Positions 24,793 to 33,820 of a stretch of 58,932 nucleotides of DNA are shown here, piece after piece. Position 1 is the first letter of the stretch. Every line of letters starts with the position of its first letter. A program made the translations under genes and the position numbers. The notes beneath the pieces were generated by a model. It made no database searches. It saw only the letters and a program-made list of their open reading frames with translations, and was not told the origin of the DNA. The DNA lies in NCBI GenBank assembly GCA_002425245.1, contig DILW01000109.1, forward strand, positions 1 through 58,932. Reading direction: 5' to 3'. This DNA comes from Betaproteobacteria bacterium UBA5582. GTDB lineage: Bacteria > Pseudomonadota > Gammaproteobacteria > Burkholderiales > Rhodocyclaceae.

Positions 24793-25371
24793 ATGGAACA
24801 GGGTTTCGAGGATAGCACGGCCTGGCGAAAGGCTTTGCGACGGGAGATGACGAATCGACGCAGCCAGCTTTCGCCGGAGGAACACAAGTCGATGTCGACG
24901 GCGATAATCGGCCACCTGCGGTCGACGTTTGTCATGCCGGAAAGTTTCGCTTTTTGCTGGCCAATCAAGCAAGAGCCGGATGTGCGTCCGCTCGTCGCCG
25001 ACTGGCAGCGGGCCGGCGCCCGAGCTGCGTTGCCGGTCGTCGTGACCAGCGATGCGCCCTTGCGTTTTCGTACCTGGGAGGCGGGCAGCAAGTTGCACGA
25101 AGACCGCTACGGCATTCCGACGCCGATCTCCGGTGACTGGTTGCTCCCCGATCTGATCCTGTTGCCCGTCAATGGCTTCGATGCTGCCGGTTACCGGCTT
25201 GGCTACGGTGGTGGCTACTTCGACCGTACCCTGGCGACGCTGAACCCACGGCCGCTGACCGTCGGTCTCGGCTTCGAAATCAATCGTGTGGACAGCATCC
25301 GACCGGAAGCGCATGACCAGCGCCTGGACTGGATCGTCACCGAGGCCGGCGTGTTCAGGCCCGCCGACTGA
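24793..25371 (+). CDS. 5-formyltetrahydrofolate cyclo-ligase
   Basis: The 192-residue enzyme converts 5-formyl-THF to 5,10-methenyl-THF with ATP, recycling a stored folate. Typical features are the LRREMTNRRSQLS N-terminus, FCWPIKQEPDVRPL, LPDLILLPVNGFDAAGYRLGYGGGYFDRTLA and the C-terminal HDQRLDWIVTEAG. The gene (fau/ygfA-like) is divergent from slt with a 14-bp gap and its 3' end overlaps a small convergent membrane-protein gene by 17 bp. Confidence 0.92.
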   Translation: MEQGFEDSTAWRKALRREMTNRRSQLSPEEHKSMSTAIIGHLRSTFVMPESFAFCWPIKQEPDVRPLVADWQRAGARAALPVVVTSDAPLRFRTWEAGSKLHEDRYGIPTPISGDWLLPDLILLPVNGFDAAGYRLGYGGGYFDRTLATLNPRPLTVGLGFEINRVDSIRPEAHDQRLDWIVTEAGVFRPAD

Positions 25372-25642
25372 GGCCGAACAGGGCAATCGCTACTAACAGG
25401 CTGGCGATGCCGGCAAAGAGTGCCTGTTCAAGATCAAATAGACCCGTTTTGAGAGCCAGTTCCAGGGCACGAGCCTGGTGCAGACCAAACAACACGCTGG
25501 CGCATCCGAGCACGAACCAGTGGCCGCGGCTGGCCAGCGGTAGCCGGCGTGAGAGGGTGCATTGGAAGGCCAGGCCAGCGGCGGCAGCCTGGGCGAAAAC
25601 GCCGGCCACCAGGGCCAGCAAGCTGATCTGGTAGGCGCTCAT
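25355..25642 (-). CDS. Small integral membrane protein of unknown function
   Basis: This 95-residue protein has about three hydrophobic segments (ISLLALVAGVFAQAAAAGLAF, WFVLGCASVLFGLHQA and ALFAGIASLLVAIALFGL). No family is recognised. The start at 25642 overlaps the patB stop as ATGA, placing it as the last gene of the cysK-patB operon. The product could be a membrane partner of thiol metabolism, but there is no direct evidence. Confidence 0.65.
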   Translation of the reverse strand: MSAYQISLLALVAGVFAQAAAAGLAFQCTLSRRLPLASRGHWFVLGCASVLFGLHQARALELALKTGLFDLEQALFAGIASLLVAIALFGLSRRA

Positions 25643-26769
25643 GCTGCCTGGCAAGCGGTTGCCAGCCGCTGCAGTGCTTCGTCCAGAATGCTGGTTGGGC
25701 AACCGAAATTGAGCCGCAGCCAGCCCGGTGCGCCGAAATCCTTGCCGTCCGAGAGGCCGATGCCGTGGGCTTCGAAATGCGCCTGAGGCTGTTCCAGACC
25801 AAGCGCCCGCACGTCGATCCAGGCCAGGTAGGTGGCTTCGACGTGCTGCATGCGCAGGCCGGCTTGACCGCGCACAGCGGCCTCGACGCGGTCACGGTTG
25901 GCCCGCAGTATGGCGAGCAGTTCGCGGTGCCAGTCGGCGCAGTCGCGGTAGGCCGCCTCGCAGGCTACCAGGCCGAGCACGTTCACATGCGGCACGATGC
26001 CGTCCATCGCCCGCAGGAAGCGGCGGCGCAGCGCGGCGTCCGGAATGACCGCGAAGGCGCAGCCAAGGCCGGGAATGTTGAAGGTTTTCGACGGAGCCAT
26101 CAGCGTGATGCTGCGCCGGGCAGCTTCGGGCGACAGGCTGGCGAACGGGATGTGCTGCTTGTCGGTGTCGAGGATCAGGCCGCAGTGGATTTCATCGGAA
26201 CAGACGATCAGGTCGTTACGTTCGGCGTAGGCGGCCAGCTCGAGCAATTCCGCGTGGGTCCAGCAACGGCCGACCGGGTTATGCGGGTGGCAGAGCAGGA
26301 ACAGCCGGCTGGTTTCGGTCGTCGCTGCCTCCAGGGCATCCTGGTCCCAGCGCCAGCCATCACCGGTTTCGGCCAGGTCGACACACTGCAGATTGCGTCC
26401 GGACAGGCGCGGGGCCGTCAGGAAAGGCGGATAGATCGGTGTCGCCGTCAGGGCGTCGCCGTCGACGGCATGGCAGGCAATGTTCAGGCCGCTGACCAGG
26501 CCCGGTAGCCAGACGATCCACTCGGCGTCGATACGCCAGTTGTATTCACCTTCGAGGTGAGCGAGCACTGACTCCGTCAGCGACGGCCAGGGGTGGGCGT
26601 AACCGAAAACCGGGTGCGCAATGCGTTGCTGCAAGGCGCTGACGACAGCCGGTGGCACCGCGAAATCCATGTCGGCCACCCACAGCGGCAGGATGTCGCG
26701 GCCGGCGTAGCGGGCCCACTTGATCGAGTCGGAGCCGCGTCGATCGATGACGGTGCTGAAATCGTTCAA
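25639..26769 (-). CDS. MalY/PatB-type C-S lyase (cystathionine beta-lyase, PLP-dependent)
   Basis: The 376-residue class I aminotransferase-fold enzyme has PLP-lysine Lys228 in MAPSKTFNIPGLGCAFA. Other features are LWVADMDFAVPPAV near the N-terminus, the FGYAHP substrate loop and HPHNPVGRCWTHAEL. MalY/PatB enzymes cleave the C-S bond of cystathionine or cysteine. The gene overlaps cysK by 4 bp (ATGA) and the following membrane gene by 4 bp, coupling synthesis and turnover of sulfur amino acids. Confidence 0.9.
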   Translation of the reverse strand: MNDFSTVIDRRGSDSIKWARYAGRDILPLWVADMDFAVPPAVVSALQQRIAHPVFGYAHPWPSLTESVLAHLEGEYNWRIDAEWIVWLPGLVSGLNIACHAVDGDALTATPIYPPFLTAPRLSGRNLQCVDLAETGDGWRWDQDALEAATTETSRLFLLCHPHNPVGRCWTHAELLELAAYAERNDLIVCSDEIHCGLILDTDKQHIPFASLSPEAARRSITLMAPSKTFNIPGLGCAFAVIPDAALRRRFLRAMDGIVPHVNVLGLVACEAAYRDCADWHRELLAILRANRDRVEAAVRGQAGLRMQHVEATYLAWIDVRALGLEQPQAHFEAHGIGLSDGKDFGAPGWLRLNFGCPTSILDEALQRLATACQAA

Positions 26770-27698
26770 ACGTTCAGGTGCTCGTAAAGTGCGGTGGACA
26801 GATAGCGTTCGCCGCAGGAGGGAATGATGACGACGATCAGCTTGCCGGCATTTTCCGGTCGCCGCGCCAGTTCGAGTGCGGCCCAGGTGGCGGCACCGGA
26901 CGAGATGCCGACCAGCAGGCCCTCCTCGGTTGCCATCTGGCGTGCGGTGGCAAAGGCGTCATTGTTGCTCACCCGGATGACTTCGTCGTAGACGGCGGTG
27001 TTGAGCACGCCCGGGACGAAGCCGGCGCCGATGCCCTGGATCGGGTGCGGGCCCTTCTGGCCGCCGGACAGCACCGGCGAAGCCTCGGGTTCGACGGCGA
27101 CGACACGGACGCCCGGTTTCTTTGCCTTGAGCACTTCGCCGACCCCGGTGACGGTGCCGCCGGTGCCGACGCCGGCAACGAAGATGTCGACCTGGCCGTC
27201 GGTGTCACGCCAGATTTCCTCGGCGGTCGTGTGGCGATGGACTTCGGGGTTGGCCGGGTTTTCGAACTGCTGCGGAATGAAATATTTTGCGTCGGATTCA
27301 GCCAGCGCCCTGGCCTTGGCGATCGCACCGCCCATGCCTTCCGGCCCCGGGGTCAGGATCAGTTCGGCACCGTAGGCCTTGAGCAGCAACTTGCGCTCGC
27401 GGCTCATTGTCTCGGGCATGGTGAAGGCGCACTTGATGCCGCGCGCCGCGCAGACCATCGCCAGGCCGATGCCGGTGTTGCCCGAAGTCGGTTCGAGCAC
27501 GACGCTGTCCGGACCGATCTTGCCGGCGGCGATGGCGGCGTCGAGCATGGCGACGGCGATGCGGTCCTTGACGCTGTGGCCGGGGTTGAAGAATTCCAGC
27601 TTGGCGACGACGCGGGCGCTGCTACCGGCAGCAAGACGGTTGATCTCGACCAGCGGCGTATTGCCGACCAGCGCGCTGATGTTCTTGGCGATGTTCAT
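26766..27698 (-). CDS. cysK: Cysteine synthase A
   Basis: CysK makes cysteine from O-acetylserine and sulfide. The 310-residue protein has PLP-lysine Lys44 in HSVKDRIAV, the substrate loop TSGNTG (71-76), the phosphate loop GVGTGGTVTGVGE and the C-terminal SSGAATWAALEL. It is first in an operon with patB and a membrane protein gene. A dyad at 27753-27774, upstream of its ATG, is a candidate LysR-type (CysB) operator. Confidence 0.96.
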   Translation of the reverse strand: MNIAKNISALVGNTPLVEINRLAAGSSARVVAKLEFFNPGHSVKDRIAVAMLDAAIAAGKIGPDSVVLEPTSGNTGIGLAMVCAARGIKCAFTMPETMSRERKLLLKAYGAELILTPGPEGMGGAIAKARALAESDAKYFIPQQFENPANPEVHRHTTAEEIWRDTDGQVDIFVAGVGTGGTVTGVGEVLKAKKPGVRVVAVEPEASPVLSGGQKGPHPIQGIGAGFVPGVLNTAVYDEVIRVSNNDAFATARQMATEEGLLVGISSGAATWAALELARRPENAGKLIVVIIPSCGERYLSTALYEHLNV

Positions 27699-27752
27699 CC
27701 ATGTTCTCCGGGAGTTGATTGCCGCAGTCTAGCGAGCTTGTTAATCGCTACA

Positions 27753-27774
27753 AAGAATGAAATCGCAGTTTCTT
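27753..27774. promoter_or_regulatory. Candidate CysB/LysR-type operator upstream of cysK
   Basis: Nested inverted repeats AAGAA...TTCTT and GAAA...TTTC lie in an AT-rich patch 55-76 bp before the cysK start. The position and dyad fit a LysR-type regulator, and CysB controls cysK in proteobacteria. No binding motif score was computed. Confidence 0.35.
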
Positions 27775-27788
27775 ATGAACATTTGTGC

Positions 27789-29321
27789 TTAGCCGAGAAA
27801 CAGCTTGTAGACCGGGTTCTCGCTCTCATCCCAATGCGCGTAACCAAGGTTTTTCAGGAACTCGCGGAACTGTTTCATTTCCGCCGGCGGCACCTGCATG
27901 CCGACCAGCACGCGACCGTAGTCGGCGCCGTGGTTGCGGTAATGGAAGAGGCTGATGTTCCAGCCGCTGCTCATGCGCTCCAGGAAGTTCATCAGGGCGC
28001 CCGGACGCTCGGGAAACTCGAAACGGTAGACCAGTTCCTTCATGCCCTTCTGGCAGACCTGCGGCGCGTGGCCGCCGACCATGTGCCGGACGTGATTCTT
28101 GGCCATTTCGTCGTCGCTCAGGTCAAGCGCCGCATAGCCGTGCTTGTGCAGGCTGTCGAGTAGTTTCAGCGATTCCTTGCGGTCGCTGACCTGGATACCG
28201 ACATAAACATGCGCTTCGCTGTCGGAGTTGTAGCGGTAGTTGAACTCGGTGACGTTGCGCTTGCCGATCAGCGACAGGAACTTCTTGTAGGCGCCCGGCT
28301 TCTCCGGCAGCGTCACGGCGAACACTGCTTCACGCTGTTCGCCGAATTCGGCACGTTCGGCGACGAAGCGCAGGCGGTCGAAATTCATGTTGGCGCCGGA
28401 AGTCACGGCGACCAGGTTCTTGTCCTTGAGCTTGTTCTGGCGGGCATATTCCTTGGCCCCGGCGACGGCGAGCGCGCCCGAGGGTTCGAGGATCGAGCGG
28501 GTGTCCTCGAAGACATCCTTGATTGCGGCACAGATGGCGTCGGTGTCGACCAGGATGACCTCGTCGAGGTGTTCCTTGCACAGGCGGAAGGTTTCCTCGC
28601 CGACGTACTTGACCGCGGTCCCGTCGGCAAACAGCCCTACCTGCGGCAGGCGCACGCGATGCCCCTTCTCGATCGATTGCTTCATCGCATCGGCGTCGAA
28701 GGTCTCCACCCCGATGACCTTGATTTCGGGACGCAGGCGCTTGATGTAGGCAGCGACGCCGGCGGCCAGTCCGCCGCCGCCGATGGCGCAGAAGACAGCG
28801 TGGATCGGGCCGTTGTGGCGTGAGTGCTGGCGCAGGATTTCCATTGCCGTGGTGCCCTGGCCGGCGATCACTTCCGGGTCATCGAAGGGGTGGACAAAGG
28901 TCAGCTTCTCCGATTTTTCCAGCTCCAAGGCGTGGGCATAGGCTTCGTCGTAGGAATCGCCATGGAGCACGACTTCGCCACCGCGCCGCTTGACCGCCTC
29001 GATCTTGATCCCCGGCGTCGACACCGGCATGACGATGACTGCCCGGCAGCCGACCTTGGCCGCCGACAGCGCTACGCCCTGGGCGTGGTTGCCGGCCGAG
29101 GCGCAGATCACGCCACGCTTGAGTTTCTCGGCCGACAGGCTGGCGATCTTGTTATAGGCGCCGCGCAGCTTGAACGAAAACACCGGCTGCATGTCCTCGC
29201 GCTTGAGCCAGATTCGGTTGTGCACCCGGGTCGACAGGTTGCCGGCCAGGTCCAGCGGTGTTTCCACGGCGACATCGTAAACCTGGGCGTTGAGGACTTT
29301 TTCGAGATAATCCGGGTGCAT
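27789..29321 (-). CDS. ilvA: Threonine ammonia-lyase, biosynthetic
   Basis: IlvA deaminates threonine to 2-oxobutanoate, the first committed step of isoleucine synthesis. The 510-residue protein has catalytic Lys51 in FSFKLRGAYNKIASL, the phosphate loop AIGGGGLAAGVAAYIKRL and two C-terminal regulatory ACT-like domains (FAVTLPEKPGAYKKFL and YRFEFPERPGALMNFLERM), indicating the isoleucine-inhibited anabolic form. Start 29321 (MHPDYLEKVL) matches the family; the open frame continues upstream without similarity. Confidence 0.96.
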   Translation of the reverse strand: MHPDYLEKVLNAQVYDVAVETPLDLAGNLSTRVHNRIWLKREDMQPVFSFKLRGAYNKIASLSAEKLKRGVICASAGNHAQGVALSAAKVGCRAVIVMPVSTPGIKIEAVKRRGGEVVLHGDSYDEAYAHALELEKSEKLTFVHPFDDPEVIAGQGTTAMEILRQHSRHNGPIHAVFCAIGGGGLAAGVAAYIKRLRPEIKVIGVETFDADAMKQSIEKGHRVRLPQVGLFADGTAVKYVGEETFRLCKEHLDEVILVDTDAICAAIKDVFEDTRSILEPSGALAVAGAKEYARQNKLKDKNLVAVTSGANMNFDRLRFVAERAEFGEQREAVFAVTLPEKPGAYKKFLSLIGKRNVTEFNYRYNSDSEAHVYVGIQVSDRKESLKLLDSLHKHGYAALDLSDDEMAKNHVRHMVGGHAPQVCQKGMKELVYRFEFPERPGALMNFLERMSSGWNISLFHYRNHGADYGRVLVGMQVPPAEMKQFREFLKNLGYAHWDESENPVYKLFLG

Positions 29322-29358
29322 GATCTGATTCTGGCTGGGGAAAAGGGAGATTCTACGG

Positions 29359-29784
29359 GTGGAGTGGGTAAACGTCACGGCAGAACAAGGGCTTGCCGGC
29401 CTTTTCTTGAGCAGTTTTCTTGCCGCAACGCTCTTGCCCGGTGGTTCGGAAGCGGTGTTGTGGGGCTTTCTGCAACTACATCCCGAACAGCAAGCGAGCG
29501 CGCTGGCCCTGGCCACGCTTGGCAATACTCTCGGCGGCATGACCTCGTGGGCTTGCGGCCGCTTCCTGCCGCGCTGGCAGCAGATGGATCGGCTGCCGTA
29601 CATGCACCACCTGCATCGTTGGGGCAGCCCCGCCCTGCTCTTCTCCTGGCTGCCGCTGGTCGGCGATGCGTTGTGCGTCGCCGCCGGCTGGCTGCGCCTG
29701 CACTGGCTGCCCTGCTGCCTGTTCATGGCGCTAGGCAAGTTCGCGCGTTACTGGCTGGTCGCACAAACCGCGGCGGGATACTGA
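29359..29784 (+). CDS. YqaA-family (DedA-like) membrane protein
   Basis: This 141-residue protein fits the short DedA/SNARE-associated YqaA family. Recognisable parts are LFLSSFLAATLLPGGSEAVL at the N-terminus, NTLGGMTSWACGR in the middle and SWLPLVGDALCVAAGWLRL. DedA proteins are inner-membrane transporters or scramblases tied to membrane homeostasis. The start is GTG at 29359 and no strong ribosome site is visible. It diverges from ilvA with a 37-bp gap. Confidence 0.82.
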   Translation: MEWVNVTAEQGLAGLFLSSFLAATLLPGGSEAVLWGFLQLHPEQQASALALATLGNTLGGMTSWACGRFLPRWQQMDRLPYMHHLHRWGSPALLFSWLPLVGDALCVAAGWLRLHWLPCCLFMALGKFARYWLVAQTAAGY

Positions 29785-29872
29785 ACCCCGGGTGCTTTCG
29801 GCGGTCTACCGGCCCCGCGTGTTGCGCCGCAATACGCTAAAATCCTTCTTTTGACAGATCACGGCTGCTTCC

Positions 29873-32800
29873 ATGACCGCCCGCCTGCGCGAAATCCCCT
29901 ACAACTACACCTCGTTTTCCGACCGCGAAATCGTCATCCGCCTGCTCGGTGCCGACAACTGGGCGATCCTCGACGAATTGCGTGGCGAGCGCGTCACCGG
30001 CCGTTCGGCGCGGATGCTCTACGAGGTGCTGGGCGACATCTGGGTGGTCCAGCGCAATCCTTACCTAGAAGACGACCTGCTCGACAACCGCGAGCGCCGC
30101 GACGCGCTGGTCAGCGCCCTGCGCCATCGCCTGAAGGAAGTCGAGAAGCGCCGTGCCGAGAGCGAGGCCGAAGATCCCGAGCGTTCCGAGAAGGTCCGTC
30201 GCCTGGTCGTCGCCGCGCAACAGGCGGTGGACCGCTTCGAGGCGCGCTTCGGCGAAACCCTGGACCTGCGCCGCAAGGTGCTCAGGGTGCTGGGTAAGCA
30301 CACCCGCCGCGACAACATTGCTTTCGATGGCCTGGCCCGCGTTTCTCACGTCACCGACGCCACCGACTGGCGTGTCGAATACCCCTTCGTCGTCCTCTAC
30401 CCGGATACCGAGGAAGAAATCGCCCACCTCGTCCGTGGCTGTTTCGAGGCCGGCCTGACCATCATCCCGCGTGGCGGCGGTACCGGCTACACTGGCGGCG
30501 CCGTGCCGCTGACGCCGCATTCGGCGGTGATCAACACCGAAAAACTGATCGACATCGGCCCGGTCGAGGAACTGGTGCTGGCCGGCCACGAAACGCCGTA
30601 CGCCACCATCCGCACCGGCGCTGGCGTCGTTACCGAACGCGTCTCGGAGGCCGCCAGCGCGGCCGGTCGCGTTTTTGCCGTCGATCCGACTTCCGCCTCG
30701 GCTTCCTGCATCGGCGGCAACATCGCCATGAACGCCGGCGGCAAGAAGGCCGTGCTCTGGGGCACTGCGCTCGACAACCTGGCCTGGTGGAAGATGGTCG
30801 ATCCGGACGGCAACTGGCTGGAAGTCGAACGCGTCAATCACAACTACGGCAAGATCCACGAGCAGGAAAACGTCGAATTCCGCGTCAAACGCTTCGATCC
30901 TTCCGGCAAGAAGCTGCTCGGCGAGGAAGTCCTGACCATGCCCGGCGCTGCCTGCCGCAAGATCGGCCTGGGCAAGGACGTCACCGACAAGTTCCTCGGT
31001 GGCATTCCCGGCGTGCAGAAGGAAGGCACCGACGGCATCATCGTCGCTGCCCGCTGGGTATTGCACAAGATGCCGCCGGTGACGCGCACCGTCTGTCTGG
31101 AGTTTTTCGGCCAGGTCCGCGAAGCAGTGCCGGCCATCGTCGAGATCACCGACTACTTCAAGCCGGGCGGCGCCGGCAACGCCGCCGGCGTGCAGTTGGC
31201 CGGTCTCGAACACCTCGACGAACGCTACGTGAAGGCCGTCGGCTACGCGACCAAGGCCAAGCGCCACGGCCGCCCGAAGATGGTGCTGATCGGCGACATC
31301 GTCGGCCACGATGAGAAGGCTGTGATGGCCGCCGCCTCGGAGGTCGTGCGCATGTGCAACCTGCGCGCCGCCGAAGGCTTCATCGCGGTCGACGCCGAAA
31401 CGCGCAAGAAATTCTGGCTCGACCGTTCGCGTACCGCCGCCATCTCGCGTCACACCAACGCCTTCAAGGTCAACGAGGATGTGGTCATTCCGCTGCCGCG
31501 CATGGGCGAGTACTGCGACGGCATCGAGCGCATCAACATCGAGCTGTCGACGCAGAACAAGCTGGCGCTGTGCGACGCCCTGGCCGACTTCCTCAAGGGC
31601 GACCTGCCGCTGCACTCGGGCGACGCCAATCTCGACAAGGACGTGCTGATCGGCGACCGCCGGCAGGCTGCCCTGGACTATGTCGAGGCCGTCCGCCTGC
31701 GCTGGGAATGGCTGCTGGACAATCTCGACCTGCCGCTGGCCGAAGCCGAGTCGCGTTTTGCTTCTTACGGCGTGGTTGCCGGCGAACTGAGCAACAAGGC
31801 TGCCAACCCCACCCTCTTCCACCGCCTGCAGGACTATTCCGTGCGCACCTCGTGGAAGCAGGAGCTGAAGGCGCGCCTGGCCAAGATCTTCGACGGTGCG
31901 ATGTACCGGCCGATCCTCGAACGCATCGAGGCGATCCACAAGGAAGTCCTGCGTGGCCGTGTCTTTGTCGCGCTGCACATGCATGCCGGTGACGGCAACG
32001 TGCACACCAACATCCCGGTCAATTCCGACAACTACGCGATGCTGCAGACGGCCAACAAGGCGGTCGAGCGCATCATGCACCTGGCCCGTGGCTTGGACGG
32101 CGTGATTTCCGGCGAACACGGCATCGGCATCACCAAGCTGGAGTTTCTGACCGAGGATGAGATCGGCCCCTTCCGCGCCTACAAGCAGAAGGTCGATCCG
32201 GAAGGGCGTTTCAACAAGGGCAAGCTGATGCATGGCGGCGACCTGACCAACGCCTATACGCCGTCGTTCAGCCTGCTCGGCACCGAATCGCTGATCATGG
32301 AGCAATCCGAGATCGGCAAGATTTCCGACATGGTCAAGGACTGCCTGCGTTGCGGCAAGTGCAAGCCGGTTTGCTCGACCCACGTGCCGCGGGCCAACCT
32401 TCTGTATTCGCCGCGCAACAAGATCCTCGCCACGTCTTTGCTGGTCGAGGCCTTCCTGTACGAGGAACAGACCCGGCGCGGCATCTCGTTGAAGCATTTC
32501 GATGAGTTCAACGATGTTGCTGACCATTGCACGGTTTGCCACCGTTGCGAGAAGCCCTGCCCGGTCGACATCGACTTCGGCGATGTTTCGGTGGCCATGC
32601 GCAATTTCCTCAGAAAGCAGGACAAGAAGCGTTTCAGCCCCGGCACCGCGGCGGCGATGACCTACCTGAACCTGAAGGACCCGGCGACGATCAAGCTGAT
32701 GCGCGGCGTCATGATGGACTTCGGCTTCAAGGCCCAGCGCCTGGCGCACAAGGCGGCCAAGGCGCTTGGCCTGGTTCAGGACACGCGCAAGCATCCGCCG

Positions 32801-33748
32801 GCCTCGCTCGGCGCGCCAACGGTCAAGACCCAGGTCATCCACTTCCTCAACCGGCCAATGCCGGGCAACCTGCCCAAGCGTACTTCGCGCGCCCTGCTCG
32901 ACATCGAGGACGACAAGGTCATCCCGGTGATCCGCAACCCGAAGAAAACGACCGATGAATCGGACGCCGTTTTCTACTTCCCGGGTTGCGGTTCCGAGCG
33001 CCTGTTCTCGCAGGTCGGTCTGGCCACTCAGGCGATGCTCTACGAAGTCGGCGCGACCACCGTGCTGCCGCCCGGTTACCTGTGCTGCGGCTATCCGCAG
33101 ACCTCGTCGGGCGATGATGACAAGGGCCAGAAGATCACCACCGACAACCGTGTGCTCTTCCACCGTGTTGCCAACACGCTGAACTATCTCGACATCAAGA
33201 CGGTGATCGTTTCCTGTGGCACCTGCATGGATCAGTTGCAGAAGTACCAGTTCGAGAAGATCTTCCCCGGCTGCCGCCTGCTCGACATCCACGAATACCT
33301 GATGGAAAAGGGTCTGAAGCTGGAAGGTGTCCAGGGCACGCGCTACATGTACCACGATCCCTGCCACACGCCGATGAAGGCCTACAACCCGCTGGCCGTC
33401 ACCAAAACGCTGATGGGCCAGGATGTGCCGCTGACCGACCGCTGTTGTGGCGATTCCGGCTCCTTCGCCTACTCGCGCCCGGATATCGCCACCCAGGTGA
33501 AGTTCCGCAAGCAGCAGGAAATCGAGAAGGGCGCCGAAAAATTGCGTGCCGACGGTTTCCAGGGCGAAGTCAAGATCCTGACCTCCTGCCCGGCCTGCCT
33601 GCAGGGTCTGAGTCGTTACGATGACGATGCCGGCACGAAGGCCGACTACATCGTCGTCGAGATGGCCAAGCACCTGCTCGGTGACAACTGGATGGCGGAT
33701 TACGTCGGCAAGGCCAATTCGGGAGGCATCGAACGCGTCCTGCTCTGA
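29873..33748 (+). CDS. Large FAD/Fe-S oxidoreductase (DUF3683 + D-lactate/glycolate-type dehydrogenase + CCG domains)
   Basis: The 1291-residue fusion has four parts. A DUF3683 head (~1-150) is followed by an FAD-binding PCMH domain with PRGGGTGYTGGAVPL and an FAD-oxidase C-terminal domain ending near the MHAGDGNVHTNIP and GEHGIGITK motifs. A two-cluster ferredoxin domain follows (CLRCGKCKPVC near 824, CTVCHRCEKPCPVD near 886). Last come two CCG/LutA-like repeats (CCGYPQTSSG, SCGTCMDQL, CCGDSGSFAY, TSCPACLQGL). The fusion corresponds to GlcD-GlcF or Dld-type lactate dehydrogenases feeding electrons to quinone. Substrate probably a 2-hydroxy acid (inference). Confidence 0.9.
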   Translation: MTARLREIPYNYTSFSDREIVIRLLGADNWAILDELRGERVTGRSARMLYEVLGDIWVVQRNPYLEDDLLDNRERRDALVSALRHRLKEVEKRRAESEAEDPERSEKVRRLVVAAQQAVDRFEARFGETLDLRRKVLRVLGKHTRRDNIAFDGLARVSHVTDATDWRVEYPFVVLYPDTEEEIAHLVRGCFEAGLTIIPRGGGTGYTGGAVPLTPHSAVINTEKLIDIGPVEELVLAGHETPYATIRTGAGVVTERVSEAASAAGRVFAVDPTSASASCIGGNIAMNAGGKKAVLWGTALDNLAWWKMVDPDGNWLEVERVNHNYGKIHEQENVEFRVKRFDPSGKKLLGEEVLTMPGAACRKIGLGKDVTDKFLGGIPGVQKEGTDGIIVAARWVLHKMPPVTRTVCLEFFGQVREAVPAIVEITDYFKPGGAGNAAGVQLAGLEHLDERYVKAVGYATKAKRHGRPKMVLIGDIVGHDEKAVMAAASEVVRMCNLRAAEGFIAVDAETRKKFWLDRSRTAAISRHTNAFKVNEDVVIPLPRMGEYCDGIERINIELSTQNKLALCDALADFLKGDLPLHSGDANLDKDVLIGDRRQAALDYVEAVRLRWEWLLDNLDLPLAEAESRFASYGVVAGELSNKAANPTLFHRLQDYSVRTSWKQELKARLAKIFDGAMYRPILERIEAIHKEVLRGRVFVALHMHAGDGNVHTNIPVNSDNYAMLQTANKAVERIMHLARGLDGVISGEHGIGITKLEFLTEDEIGPFRAYKQKVDPEGRFNKGKLMHGGDLTNAYTPSFSLLGTESLIMEQSEIGKISDMVKDCLRCGKCKPVCSTHVPRANLLYSPRNKILATSLLVEAFLYEEQTRRGISLKHFDEFNDVADHCTVCHRCEKPCPVDIDFGDVSVAMRNFLRKQDKKRFSPGTAAAMTYLNLKDPATIKLMRGVMMDFGFKAQRLAHKAAKALGLVQDTRKHPPASLGAPTVKTQVIHFLNRPMPGNLPKRTSRALLDIEDDKVIPVIRNPKKTTDESDAVFYFPGCGSERLFSQVGLATQAMLYEVGATTVLPPGYLCCGYPQTSSGDDDKGQKITTDNRVLFHRVANTLNYLDIKTVIVSCGTCMDQLQKYQFEKIFPGCRLLDIHEYLMEKGLKLEGVQGTRYMYHDPCHTPMKAYNPLAVTKTLMGQDVPLTDRCCGDSGSFAYSRPDIATQVKFRKQQEIEKGAEKLRADGFQGEVKILTSCPACLQGLSRYDDDAGTKADYIVVEMAKHLLGDNWMADYVGKANSGGIERVLL

Positions 33749-33820
33749 TCCGGGAAGTTTCAGGGCGATAAACTCGGCGAAATCGATCCCAGCCACTTGC
33801 AGTTCGCATTGGCTGGTGCA

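Noticed and set aside
29322..29738. 139-residue N-terminal extension of IlvA
   Set aside because: It overlaps a plus-strand YqaA-like gene and lacks similarity; IlvA length is normal from 29321.
30065..33796. A 1243-codon open frame on the minus strand opposite the FAD/Fe-S dehydrogenase gene
   Set aside because: It is an antisense shadow of a GC-rich gene. The product has no recognisable domain, and the plus-strand protein shows full family motifs.
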